Source of the DNA: Bimuria novae-zelandiae CBS 107.79
Lineage: Eukaryota; Ascomycota; Dothideomycetes; Pleosporales; Didymosphaeriaceae
Assembly (NCBI GenBank): GCA_010015655.1
Contig: ML976659.1
Location: 124,001-188,000, forward strand
Length of the DNA: 64,000 bases
Direction: 5' to 3'
Below the pieces are notes generated by a model. It did not search any database. It had not been told where the DNA came from and saw nothing but the letters and a program-made list of their open reading frames with translations. Position numbers and translations under genes: made by a program. This document shows, piece by piece, positions 47,494 through 59,344 of the stretch. Position 1 is the stretch's first letter. Each line of letters begins with the position of its first letter.

Positions 47494-47820
47494 CTATCCC
47501 CCTCCTTCCTCTGCATGTCTTTATGTAGTAGTTAATATTCTCTTAGAGGACCCTTTATTATTATTCTATTAAAGATTATATAAACTTAATTAGCTAAACT
47601 ACTATAGTGTCTTATAAGTACTACGTAAAGAAGAGCTTAACCTGTAATCTATCCTTTCTTAAGACGTAGTATAGTAATTACTATAAGAATAGTATTACTA
47701 AGTATAAGCTATTAGAACCCGCGGTTTCTAATTTTTCTTATATTAACTTTAAGATAGACTAGCTTAAGCGCTTAGAGGAGGTAGCTATTACTAAAAAAAA
47801 AAGTAACTATAGTAGCTTTA

Positions 47821-48251
47821 TGTTAAGATCCCTAGGGATAGCTAGTTCTTAAGGGCTAAAGTTAGTTCTTAGGTTGAAGTACTAATAAAATAAAAGAAAA
47901 TTATAGTAATAGCTTACACTTATTACTAGGGCGTTAGTATTAAAAGTATATATAGCATAATTAAATTAATAAGATTACTTATTTAGATCTAAACAATAGA
48001 TTAATAAATAAGTTAAATATATAATAGTAGAGGCTATCGTAGCGTTCCTATATACATAACTAGTCGTACGAGTCCTAAGGATCCTAAGAGTCCCAAAGTC
48101 CTATATACTAAGATACTTCTAGGACCCCTAATATTTCTAGGACGCGTGACTTAGTCACGTGATCTATGGCTAAGTAAGGAACCTTAGCTAGTCGCACGGA
48201 TAAGTGTCCATGGCCCGCCCCGCGTCATGTTGGATTTAACGGACCCTAACA
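47821..48251 (-). repeat. Solo LTR related to Gypsy-1, in Gypsy-2
   Basis: 431 bp, TGTTAAGATCCC...GGACCCTAACA on the + strand, with a perfect 5-bp duplication CTTTA. On the minus strand its 3' half matches the Gypsy-1 LTR closely (TATTGTTTAGATCTAAATAA and onward), while its 5' half is different and includes a GTGACTTAGTCAC palindrome followed by CACGTGAT on the other strand. Confidence 0.82.
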
Positions 48252-48958
48252 CTTTATAAGCTACTTGCGTGAAAAGAAAGAGACTATTAAAATAAAAGTA
48301 TTTATTAAAAAAGCGTAAGGAGAAGCTCCTTACTAATTTAATAAAATTTATTAAGAAGATTAAACGCCTTAAAGATTTTAAAAAGCTAGGCTAAGATATC
48401 GCGTAATTAAAAGGTAGGCTTATACCTAGTACTATTACTTTTAACTAGGCTACTTTTCTCCCATCCTTTAATTCTAGTAATTCTAAACCTTTAGCCTTTT
48501 AGGCTTTATTAGGTGTTCCCTGTAGAATTTCTCTAACGAAGTATTATAATTAGTAAGGTTTTTTATTAGTTCTTAGATATTATAGCTTTTTAGCTATTCT
48601 TTTTATTTTACTAGATACTTATGCTAACGTCTAACTTTTTATAGGTTTTTAATAGCCTTAACTTTATACTCCTCGTCCTTAAGCTCTAGATATGATTTTA
48701 GTTTAGCCTCTCGTAGTACTAGTTTTAATAATAATTTAAAAAAAACTATGTATATACGTGTATTTATAGGTAATTATAGTTTAAAATTCACTAGGCCTCT
48801 AACTCCTTAAATTTTAAATAGTCCTTTTCGAAGGTTATTTAATTTTTTACTTAGCTATATTATCTTAAAAAAAAATTTTTAAAAAGAGAATTCTATTTTT
48901 CTTCGTAAAGGTTAGTCCCTTAATTCTTTTCTTATTTACTTATCTTACTATTTACTTA

Positions 48959-50805
48959 ACGTGGTTCACCACCGAGCGGGCCAACCCCACCGAGCGGGCC
49001 ACTTTTTAAAAGTTAGTCTATTGCGAAGCGCCTCCTACAACACTACTACAATTTACTATAATTCGCAGAACATAGAAATACTATTCAAACTTATCGCTAT
49101 TAGATGCATCTACAATTTCTACTGCGCAGGTGCGAGCGTTGTGGCCAGCTTCGCCGCAACGTCCGCAGCGCCTCTGCCCACGCACCCTCTTTGCAGACTC
49201 TTTACCCTCCTTTTGCCCACTACTATCCTTTTTAGCTATTAAATTAACTACCTCTCCTACTATGAGTGTCTTAGCTGCCTGAATATACTTCCTCTTTTAA
49301 CTTTTTACCTTTATTGCTATCTCTACTATCTTGCAAAGCCTTGCTATTTTTTATTATATTAATACTGTTTCGTGCTCTATTAATGCAACACCTTTATTAA
49401 GCTACTTAATAGCTCTAAGAAGCGGAGAAACTAGTAAATCTCTATACTTTTATACACGCTTATAAACTAGCGTTAACTAAGCCTCTATCTCGCGGAGGTT
49501 GCTTAGTGTTTTTAATTCCTATAGGGTGTCCTCTGCGTTAGGTGGAGTTAGCGTATAAAGAACTATATTAAGTCTTAATAACACCGCCTCTAGGTCGTGT
49601 AGGACTAATCTAGCGCCTCTAAAGCCTGCGCAGATGTTCGCCTTTATTATTACTTTTTTAAAAGCTACTTTAAAGGCTAGTAAAAAGGCCTTCTTCTTAA
49701 TCTACTTAGTGCTGTACCGTGCTAAGCTACTAATCTTATTGCTATACGCCCGCTTTAAAGGCGAAAAACAACCTACATTAAGTGGCTGCAAGAGGTGTGA
49801 TGAGTGTAGAGGCATATAAAGAATAATAATCTTCTATTTCTTACAGTATTTATAGAATTCGTGTGAGCAGTGGCTCTCGTGACTATTTATAATTAGTAGC
49901 TAGTGTGCACCTAAACTACGCGCCTTAGTATAAGTATTAAAGTGCCTTAGCTAGGCAAGGCTAAGCTTGTTTAACGTCTAGCTATTAGGACTAACTTTAA
50001 TAACCTAGTCTCGGAGTAGATTATAGAACCAGGACATGATTAGAACCTTGCTAGAAAAGATAAGAAAGGGTAGTAGAGCCTAGCCTTTAGCGCTAACACC
50101 CTAGATATTAGTAACTTACTTATAGTTATTAGGTTAAATCTTCTTTAGGTTGCTTCGCTTCTCAGAGCCTGTAAAGACTATCTAACCCTGTATTACCCCT
50201 ATTATAAAGCCTGTCTCGTTAAAGTTGTACGTGTCGTTATCAGCAATACCGTACTTAGCCTTAGTATTAGTAACTAGCTCGAACTAGGGCGTTATAATAC
50301 GTAGATCTTTGTTTAAGGCTTGCTAACAATTATATAGATAGCTTCTTTAAAGCTTAATTTCTAGCGTACGCGTCTTAAGCCTATCTACCTAGTGCTTGCT
50401 AATAGGCTATCTACCGCGCTTAGTAAGTAGATTATTAGCCATATCTTAGACTATATCCCTTATTACACCTCTTTCTCGCTAGTCAAGCTCAAGTATACGT
50501 CGGACTAGAGCCTCCTCCTCTAGCTTAGTTAGCTTCTTTAAGTTGGGCTCGTAATCGCGTCGAGAGAGGGCTCCTTAGCGTTATTATTATACTATTATTT
50601 AAGGCACGCTAAAGGCTATAATAACGTGTCTTTTACTCTTATTATAATCTTTAATTATAGCTTAGATAGTAAGCTATAGTGCGCTTTTAGTATAAGGTTG
50701 TTGCGCGTTATATTGTGATAGCATTATAGTATAAGCTAGAGGTGGGCTGCATTTAGCAAAGTTGGCCCGCTCGGTGGGGTTGGCCCGCTCGGTGGTGAAC
50801 CACGT
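48959..50805 (-). mobile_element. Fot1/pogo-like DNA transposon nested in Gypsy-2
   Basis: 1847 bp flanked by TA (48957-48958 and 50806-50807). The terminal inverted repeats of about 45 bp begin ACGTGGTTCACC and each holds two direct copies of CCACCGAGCGGGCCA. On the minus strand the DDE transposase is readable with scattered stops: FELVTNTKAKYGIADNDTYN then FNETGFIIGV (about 50290-50190), LGAH-LLIINSHESHCSHEF (about 49900) and IIILYMPLHSSHLLQPLNVG (about 49800). These are the D, D and PPHSSHLLQPLD-type motifs of the pogo/Fot1 group. RIP is mild compared with the host Gypsy, so insertion is later. Confidence 0.88.
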
Positions 50806-53800
50806 TATTACGTTATATAATATTTTTACATAGTGTTTCGTGCAGATCTCGTATAAGTTTAGCTTTATTAGCTACGTCTTTTGCGATGCTTTTAATATCT
50901 AACAGATCTTAGTAAGCTGTTAGCTTATATCTGTAGTTAGCATAGTATAGTAAATACCTTATAGTTGCTAATCTTGCGCTATTATATACTAGTTAAGCTA
51001 TTAGTAGTAGCTCGACCTAATTATCCTATAGCTTATTTATATATATCTTAAGGTATTATTTTAGTAATTAGTTAGTTCGCTCTATTTATTTATCTGTCTT
51101 TAGGTAGAAGCTCGTTGCGAGCTTATACTTAATACCTAGTATGGTAGTAAACGTAGTCTAATATAAAGATATAAATATTTTAGCTTATTAATAATAAACT
51201 TATCTAGTGGTCTAACCTAAAATATAAGTTCTTATTTGACTATATAGCTATATAGGCTAGTTCTTTTACTAATATAGCTTCTTTAGTTAGCATAAATCTT
51301 AACTTTTTAGTTAGTTAATAAACTATAACTAAAATAAAGTTATAAGGACGTTTATTCTTTAGTGCTAGCAACGCTAGGAGCTTTATAATAAAATCTATAG
51401 TTATGCTTAACTAAGGTCTCCGGGGCGGCTCTAGTAGTTATAAAAGGCTATAGGGCTTATATCTCTTAGGCTTATTTTAGTAACATGCTAAATAGTTACC
51501 TATTACCTTCTACACTATTTACTATAGTCTAGAAATAGCGTATTTATTCACGACTTAGCGCGTTATTTTTATAATTCTTAGGTATCCCTATTCCTTGTAT
51601 TTATATAGCCTTTTAATTAATAATAGTACTACTTAGTTACTTACTTACACCCTATTTCTGTAATCACGTGTAGATAATTTTAAAGCTTAATTAAGGTTAT
51701 ACGCGTATTAGTTGTTGTCTATAAGCCTTTTATAGTTTTAAAAGTTAGCTATAAGTAGTTTATAATAAGTAAGGTCTGCACGTCGTGCTTCTAGCATAGG
51801 CGTAAGCTGTGTTTTGTTGTAGCGTAGCGTTCCGTCCTCTGTCTTTGTAAGAATGGCGTTATAGTTAATGTTGCTTTTTTTTTCTATAAGATTAGATTGT
51901 CTACTAAGGGCGTCTACCGCCCTATTAGCTATTCCTGCTAGGTAGTTAATCTAAAAGTTATATTTTACTAATTATTTAAATTATTTAGCCTGTCTTCTAT
52001 TAAGATTCTTCATAGTTATAAAGTAAGTAAAGTTTAAATAGTTAAAAAAATCTTTACTTAATATTTTATTCCCTTAAGCTGTGCTTCCTATTACTTAAAG
52101 TAGATAATAATTATTAAGAGTTTTTTTTTTATAGATCTTGTAGTTAAGTTCTGCTCTTAAGAACTTTCTTAAATAGTAAAATACTAGTCTCTATTTCTTA
52201 TTATTATATTCTTATAGGAGTATAGCTCCCAGCGCGTAGTCTAATACGTTAGTGTAGATGCGGTGCTACCGCTCTAGGTTATATATATATAGTAATAGCG
52301 CGGTTAAGAACAGACGTTTTAGTTTCTTAAAAGTATTTATCTTTTTTTCTTATAGTAGTTGCTATTTGCCTGTCTTTATAAGTTCTATTAGTAGAGTGGT
52401 TGTCTTAAAGTAGTTCTTAATAAATTTATAATAAAAGTTAGTAAAGCTAAGGAAAAATTAAATATTTATTATTAATTTTAGTAAAAGCTATTCCTCTATA
52501 ATTATAATCTTCTTTAGGTCTATTTTAACACCTTCCTAGGATATTACAAATCCTAGGTATTTTATTTTTATAACGTAGAATTTACACTTCTTAGGGTGTA
52601 GGAGCAATCTATGCTCTTATAACTTTTTAAGTATCTTTTAAACGTACTCTTTATGTTCCTTTAAGGAACTATTTAAGTAGACTAGAATGTTATCTAGATA
52701 TGCTATATAAAACACGTTTAAGTATTTATATAGAACTTAGTTTATAAGTTCTTAAAAGGTTGCTAGGACGTTTATTAACCCTATTAGTATAATTATATAC
52801 TCGAAAAGACCGTATCGTGTGTAAAAGACGGTTTTCCATCTATGTCCTTTTACTATTTATATCTAATAGAATCTATCCTAGATATTAAACTTCGTGAACT
52901 ATTTAGCTTCTCTAAATTAGTCTATAAGCTCCGTAATTAAGGGTAATAAGTATTAATTCTTAACTATTAGGGCTTTTAGCTATTTATAATCTATATAAGC
53001 TATAGTATCCTATTCTTCTTAGGCACGAAGAGTATTGGGAAGGCTATAAGACTCTAATTAGGCTACTATTTCTTAAAATAGAAATTCTTCTTTAATAGTT
53101 TTTTTAACCCTCTTTTTTAGTTTTACGTAAGGGACTATAGACGCTCTAGCTATAACTTAGCTTCTTTAACTAGTAGTGTCTTATAATTATATTTTTAGTA
53201 TTTAAATAGGACTATCTCGTCGTGTTCCTTAAATAAGTCTATAAATTCTTAGTATTTTACTAGCAGACTAAGGTTTTCGTTAACTATTTTAGCTAATTAT
53301 ACTTATAAATAGTATATCTATTCTAAGTATTACTATAGGATTTTATTTATCTTATAAACTAATATCTTTTATATCGTAGATATATTATTCTCCTTTCTTA
53401 CCTAAGGTTCCTAGAGGGTTCCCTTCTACTATAGCTCTACTAGAGCCATTCTAAGTGGTTTCCTAAGTAGGATTATTTTAGTAAGCTAATTTATTTCTAG
53501 ATTATACTACTTAAGCTACTTATAACTAATAATAGTGTTGGATTATTAGGTTATATGGATGGATCATTGTTCTCTGTCTATGTAAGAATGTAAGGCTCTT
53601 TTATCCTTACGTCTCATGCTAAGACGCTAATCTATTTCCGTTGATTAAGGAGAGTTGCCCTTTGTCCTGCCCGAAAGCGTGCGGATAAAACTGGACTACT
53701 AGCAAAGTCTCTTTATATAGGGTTGCGTCAGCTACCTTTGCGTGTGCAAAGGACTATGTAATCGGACACGTATAATCTAACAAATAGCTTCTATATTTCT

Positions 53801-56075
53801 TATTTTAGCGATAGTGAAGACGTGCTAGCTTTTTAAGCTATTAATATTAACTTATACTAACGCTATCTTTAGGCGTAGCTAACTATTACTATATCCTTAT
53901 AATTAGATCATATCTATAAGTCTTATTTATAATAATATTTCCTTATTATAATAAGGTATATTATGTCTTTTAACTACTTTTAGGGCTATTAGACACGCGT
54001 CTACCCTTAGATCTATAAGTACTTTAACATAATATCTATATATTATAATATCCTTAATTAAGTATTTCTCGACTTGGCGAGTATCTACTTAATAAGCTAC
54101 AATAATTATACTATTACTAGTGTGGCTTGTTGCCTAGTAATATTTTAGTTTTTAAGTCCTTAGACTTGCTATCTAAGCCCGTAGCTTCTTATATTTAGTT
54201 CTTAACTTAAGCTAATTTCGGGATTTTCTTAATCTTATACTACTTATAGTATTAGTAGTATATATTATAGGCTTTTTTTATTTTATTAGATTTATATACT
54301 CCTAGTATCTTATATTAAGAGTAATTTAAAGTAAGGCATTCGTACCTTATAAGCTTATAGTAGCTTAGTTAATCTTTAGAGGAGGCTGCCTCCTTCTGTA
54401 GGCTTAGATGCGCTAAGCACTGTGGGCGACACTTGTCCTATTAGATAGGCAGGTAGTTTTCGTACCCTGTCTAGGTCAATCTTGTGACGCTTTTTAGGTC
54501 ATGGGGGTTCATGCCCGCGTGGGAACCATCTGGTAGCGTATTTCTATTAGGCATGGATATCGCAATTGTCTTTAAAGCACCTATACTAGCTATTCTATTT
54601 ATAGTATTTTATTTAATAAAGTAAAACGTGTTCGTAGTAGTTATTAGGTACCCTATACTAGTCTTTACTTATCTAATAATAGTCTAGGTTGCTAGGGGTG
54701 CGGGCCACTTTAGCTTATTTTTTATAATATTATTAATATTCCTTTTTAGTATATTACTACTATTCCGCGCGTGCGTGCTACTTAATTATTATAATTTAGT
54801 ATAAATAACGTGCTAGAACTCCTTATATCTTTTTTACTAGCTAGTAGGCGTTCTAAGCATGTAGTCCTTATAATACTATTTTTTAAGTACACTAAGGTAG
54901 GTAATATAGCTTATTATTATATACCTAGCACGTTCCTTCTGCTAGTCAGCTAAAAATATTATACTTTTATAGAATTATTTATTCTTTTACTTATTTTATT
55001 AGATTAGGGATCTCCTGCATAAGGTTCTTAATCTTATTAGCTAAGGTAAGGGTAGCTATTACTATATTTAGGAGGTTAGTTATATTAACCTTCGTTTTTA
55101 GCTTCTTATAGTCTCTAGTAAAATACCCTTATTTTTTATAATAAAGGCATGCTTTATCTTTATACTATTATTATCTTTTTTTAGGAGATATAAAGTTCTT
55201 GTCCTGCCTAGGTTTTTTAAACTTTTAGTTCTAGTTAGCCTGTTTCTTGTGCTAACAAGCTTTATTAGCTATAATAACGTCTTTGTCCTTATCGTGGATT
55301 ATAGACTACGTATAATTCTTTAACTTAGTAAATATATATCCTCCGCGTTACTTATCTATTTTTCTTTTATATAAGTAATTATCTACTTTTATAACTTAGT
55401 TAATAAGTTCCTCTAAGCTATTAGACTTCTTTTAGTAGACTAACTCGTCCTTAACAGCTTCCATAAGCCTATTATAGTAGGTAATTATAAGTAGAGCATT
55501 ACTTTATTTAACTAGTTTTACTTTATTTTTTTAAACTCTAGCGTATAGAGTACTGCCGATTTTTCTTAGCGTAGACGTTAAAGGTAAATCTTAGCCTAGT
55601 ATTCTTTATTAATTATGCTAAACATGTCTTTTACAGTATTATAGAAGAATTCTTAATTCTTTATAGCTTTCTTTATAGTATTCTTATAATCCCCAAGTTG
55701 GTCGTTTTTAAAAAAGTTATTAATTATTAGCCTAGCCTACTTTGCTACCTTCCCTTGTATATTTATGCAGGTGACTAAAATTTTATCTTAATTAGTCTTA
55801 AACTTTCCTAGGTTATATTAGATAAATAACTTTATAGTTATTAAGAACGTTGCTAAATAATTCTTACTATTATAAGGCCTAGGCTTAGGGACTCTTAGCT
55901 ACTATTTCACGTCTTCCTAAATACGTATCTTCTTATTTATCTAATTAATAATTTTTTAAAGTTATATAATCTATGCTACTTGTTTAGCTATAACTTCTCT
56001 TAGAGTTTTATCTAGAATTAGTGCTCTAGCTAGAGTGCTTAGTCCTGCTATATCGTACTTAGTAGGTAGTTAAAG

Positions 56076-56520
56076 TGTTATAAGGTGCTTACACCTTAGT
56101 CTAATCTAGGTTAAGGTAGTAAGGCTAAAGTAGTACTTTATAAATTATTTAATAGTATAAGTTAATGCGACACTTAGCGCGTAGCTATATAATTTAATTT
56201 TATAATAAATAAAATAATTATTAGTCTATATAGAAGAACGTACTCGCACAGAAGATATATAAGTTAACTATAAGGAGTATAACATAGAAAACCACTTATG
56301 TATAAATATCCCTCTTGTCCTATAAAATCCTATAGTATCCTATGCCTCGTGTCTATAGGATTTCTTAGGATTCCTGGGATGTTACGTGACCTAGGTCACG
56401 TGGTCCCACATTGTCCTATAAGCTTGACGTCTAGGATAGCCTGGGACATTGCGTTATCCTTAGGTAGGACTCGTGTACCGTCATAAGGCTTGCTTGTCCC
56501 GATGTCCCTGGGTCATAACA
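56076..56520 (-). repeat. 5' LTR of Gypsy-2
   Basis: 445 bp, TGTTATAAGG...GGTCATAACA on the + strand. Followed by ttatt, which repeats the 5 bases in front of 47049. Confidence 0.85.
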
Positions 56521-58256
56521 TTATTAAACGTAGCTAGCTTAACCTTAACATGCTTATAGACCCGTCTAACGCGGGGATACTATACGTAGTATAAGAGTAG
56601 TATTTTAAGCTACTAGTACTATTACTCCTACGCCTTTATAAAATGGCGATTTGATGGCGATCTAAGTATAATAGGCTTATAAAAAGCGATGAGGAGGACG
56701 CTACAAACGTATATAAAAAGGATTAGGAGTAAAAATAGCATAATACGTTATATAAGGAGAGAGTTACGTAACTAAGAGAGAAAGCTAGTATTATTAGTAT
56801 AAAGTTTTTATACGCTATACACGGGCTACTTAACGAATTTTTTTTAATTAAAATTTAACTTAGTACGCGCTTACTTAGTAATAAAGACCTGCCTAAAATA
56901 CTATATTTTATTAACGCTACTAACGCCTCTCTTTTTATAATTTCTTTACTATAATAGCTATTATAAAATAGATAATAGTAATTAATTTAGCAACGTTAGT
57001 TACACCTTATATAGCTATTATATCCTTTTTTAAATAATAGCAGGTGCGATTTAGGCAGCTCCGTATATTACTACTAATACTAACCCTTGAGTGTTACGCC
57101 TTACCTAGCACCTATAGCACCTACCTATAGAACTTAAAGAATCCTCGCGTAGATGCCTTCTAGTTATAGTGTACGCGCTATACTACCTTCTCTAAAAAGT
57201 AAATAAAGTTCTTATAAGTATAAGTATATATATAATACCTTTTTATCTAGTTTTTTAGCGCCTTAAAAGTCTACTTAATTAAATTAAAATCTAGTAAGTA
57301 TAGTAATAAGTATTTAAGTATAACGCCTATCTTTATATATAATATAATAATCCTTTTTAACTTATAAATAAAGGTATTATTAAGGACTATTACTATTTAA
57401 TTTTCTAGCTATAAATTATAATAGGGGAGTGCTTTATTTACTAAAAACTTTTTTAAAAGCTCTGCGTTAATTGCGTCCTAGAATATTATATAGTCGACGT
57501 AGCCATGCACATCTATGGCAGGGTGCAAGCTCCATCGCTTTGAGCGCCGTGCAGAGTACTGTACGTTGGCGGGCGTGTTTACGGCCAACCAGGCATACTT
57601 TTTATCGCTGGTTCTCTCATTACAAGCGCTCTCGTCGAGGCAGACGACCTGCTTTGGTTTATATATTTGTTGGCAGCGCGCCTGGAACACCTAACAGAGG
57701 CCTTTATGGCGCTCTCTGGCAGCTTTTGACGCAGCTTTTCAACTCTACCTTATACTAGCGAGAGCTCTTGTGATAGTGGCTGCTAATGCCTATACGTCGA
57801 AGTCGTCGTATAAGATGGCCTGTATTTTATTAATATACGCCGTAGGTATGCCCCGTAAGAGCTTTAAAATTACGTCCTTATAGCACTGTCGCAGTAATAG
57901 CAGGCTACTAATTTTTATATACTATAAAGAGTATACCTAACTAAACGCTTCTATATTAAGTTAATATTTATATATAATTTTAGGATTAACTCTAAGAGAT
58001 TTATAAATTTTATAGTTATTTTACCTATCTTTTATATAATTAATAAATTACCTATACTATTAAGAGCTATAGTCTATACTTAGTAAGCTTCTTAAGATTA
58101 ATTAGCATACTTTATAGTATTTAAAAAATAAGAAAAGTTACTATATTTTCCTTAGTTACATCGTTAGCCATACAAAATTAGGTGTACGACCATGAAAGCG
58201 GGGAAGCTATTACCTAACAAGCGTCTAGAGTAGGTTGGGACAGTGTTTTGCACAGC
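56521..58256 (-). mobile_element. Mariner-type DNA transposon relic
   Basis: AT-rich, but 57478-57690 is little mutated and encodes on the minus strand KPKQVVCLDESACNERTSDK, then KYAW, RRSKRWSLHPAIDVHGYV. This is the second-Asp region of a DDE transposase of the Tc1/mariner superfamily. Its right end (58160-58256, with gtgttttgcacagc) recurs inverted at 38640-38760. The left end was not found; Gypsy-2 is inserted there. Confidence 0.7.
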
Positions 58257-59344
58257 ACTAATATACAGCTGAAAGCGCCTGCGCTCCCCGAAAAGCGCGC
58301 AAGGCAGACTTTACCAATAAAGTTACGTATATACACCAGAACTTGAATTGATAGCTGAATTGTACTACAGTGAGTAGCACTTTCGAAGACGGCCTGAATA
58401 AACAGCTGTTGGAAATGAATGTATGTGAAGGTGTGTCTGGCGACCGGCATGAATTGGCATTGGGACATGCATATCACGCACATGCATCAACCACCTCGCT
58501 ATGGGGGCTGATAATCAAGTGGCATATCGAATGACGCGACTGGGATCTCCCCCGTATCGACTTGCTTTGACTAAGGAAGTGCATTGTTCAAAGCGATTAG
58601 CCTTCATCTCTTGTGCCAATCACACCTCGAATGATTCTGTTTGATGCAAGTTCAACACTTGCGGCGCAAAGACAAAAGCTCTTGAATGGAATGCTTTTGC
58701 AAGCCGTCTAGCAGACGCAACGTGGTGGCAGTGATGGAGCACCTGGCCGACGCGGGCCACCCCTCCCTGGCGATCCGTTGTTCGAGTGTGTAGCAACGGG
58801 CCGAAAGCTCAAATCGTGCCTGGTGTGGAACGACAAGGCATCACCGGCTCAAAGATGTGGGTTAAAGACACCGTTCCTGTTGTGCGACCATTGGAACCAT
58901 ACGTTGTTTCGAACATAGCCCCCAAGACCCGACATATTGGTTGTGGTGGCTTCAAAGTGAACAATCTCCATGTTCGAGACAAAGTCATCGGACTTCGAAG
59001 CCCTACACAACCATTGAGTAATCATGCGAGTTGCGAAACCCAGAATTGCAGCAACAGATCACAATGAAACGCAAGCATAACTGAGCAAGAGTCTTGGGAC
59101 GTGGGTATATTGGCTCGAAGTCTACATAGGGTATCATGTATGTAACAGTGCGTCCCTCATCGGCGGTCCTACTTCCGCACTCTTCCGTACCTTCAAGAAA
59201 TCCTAGCATGTACACATAAACATCGAATCATATGAGATGAGAAGAAGCGACTGCCTGTCTGATGCCGCGTCGGCAAGAACTGAGTCTGCGGCATTATCTG
59301 GCCAGAGCCAGTGATAAGGAGGGTTGGTGTTGTCACTGCAGCGT
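58257..59344. other. GC-normal island, no gene recognised
   Basis: Normal composition, 3' flank of precursor C. Open frames at 58214-58483 (-) and 58786-59067 (+) have no recognisable features. Confidence 0.5.

Larger units (their letters stand above)
47049..56520 (-). mobile_element. Ty3/Gypsy retrotransposon 2, RIP-eroded, with nested insertions
   Basis: 9472 bp with 445-bp LTRs (47049-47493 and 56076-56520) and a perfect target duplication TTATT. Coding orientation is minus. A polypurine tract (reverse of ctatccccctccttcctct, 47494-47512) lies just inside the left LTR. A decayed gag zinc knuckle (KACLYYKK-GYFTRDY) is at about 55130-55160. Reverse transcriptase at about 52650-52870 reads RWKTVFYTRYGLFEYI...YLNVFYIAYLDNILVY. 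Integrase-like sequence is expected at 51-52 kb but hardly legible. It is interrupted by the Fot1-like element 48959-50805 and the solo LTR 47821-48251; without them it is about 7.2 kb. Confidence 0.88.
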
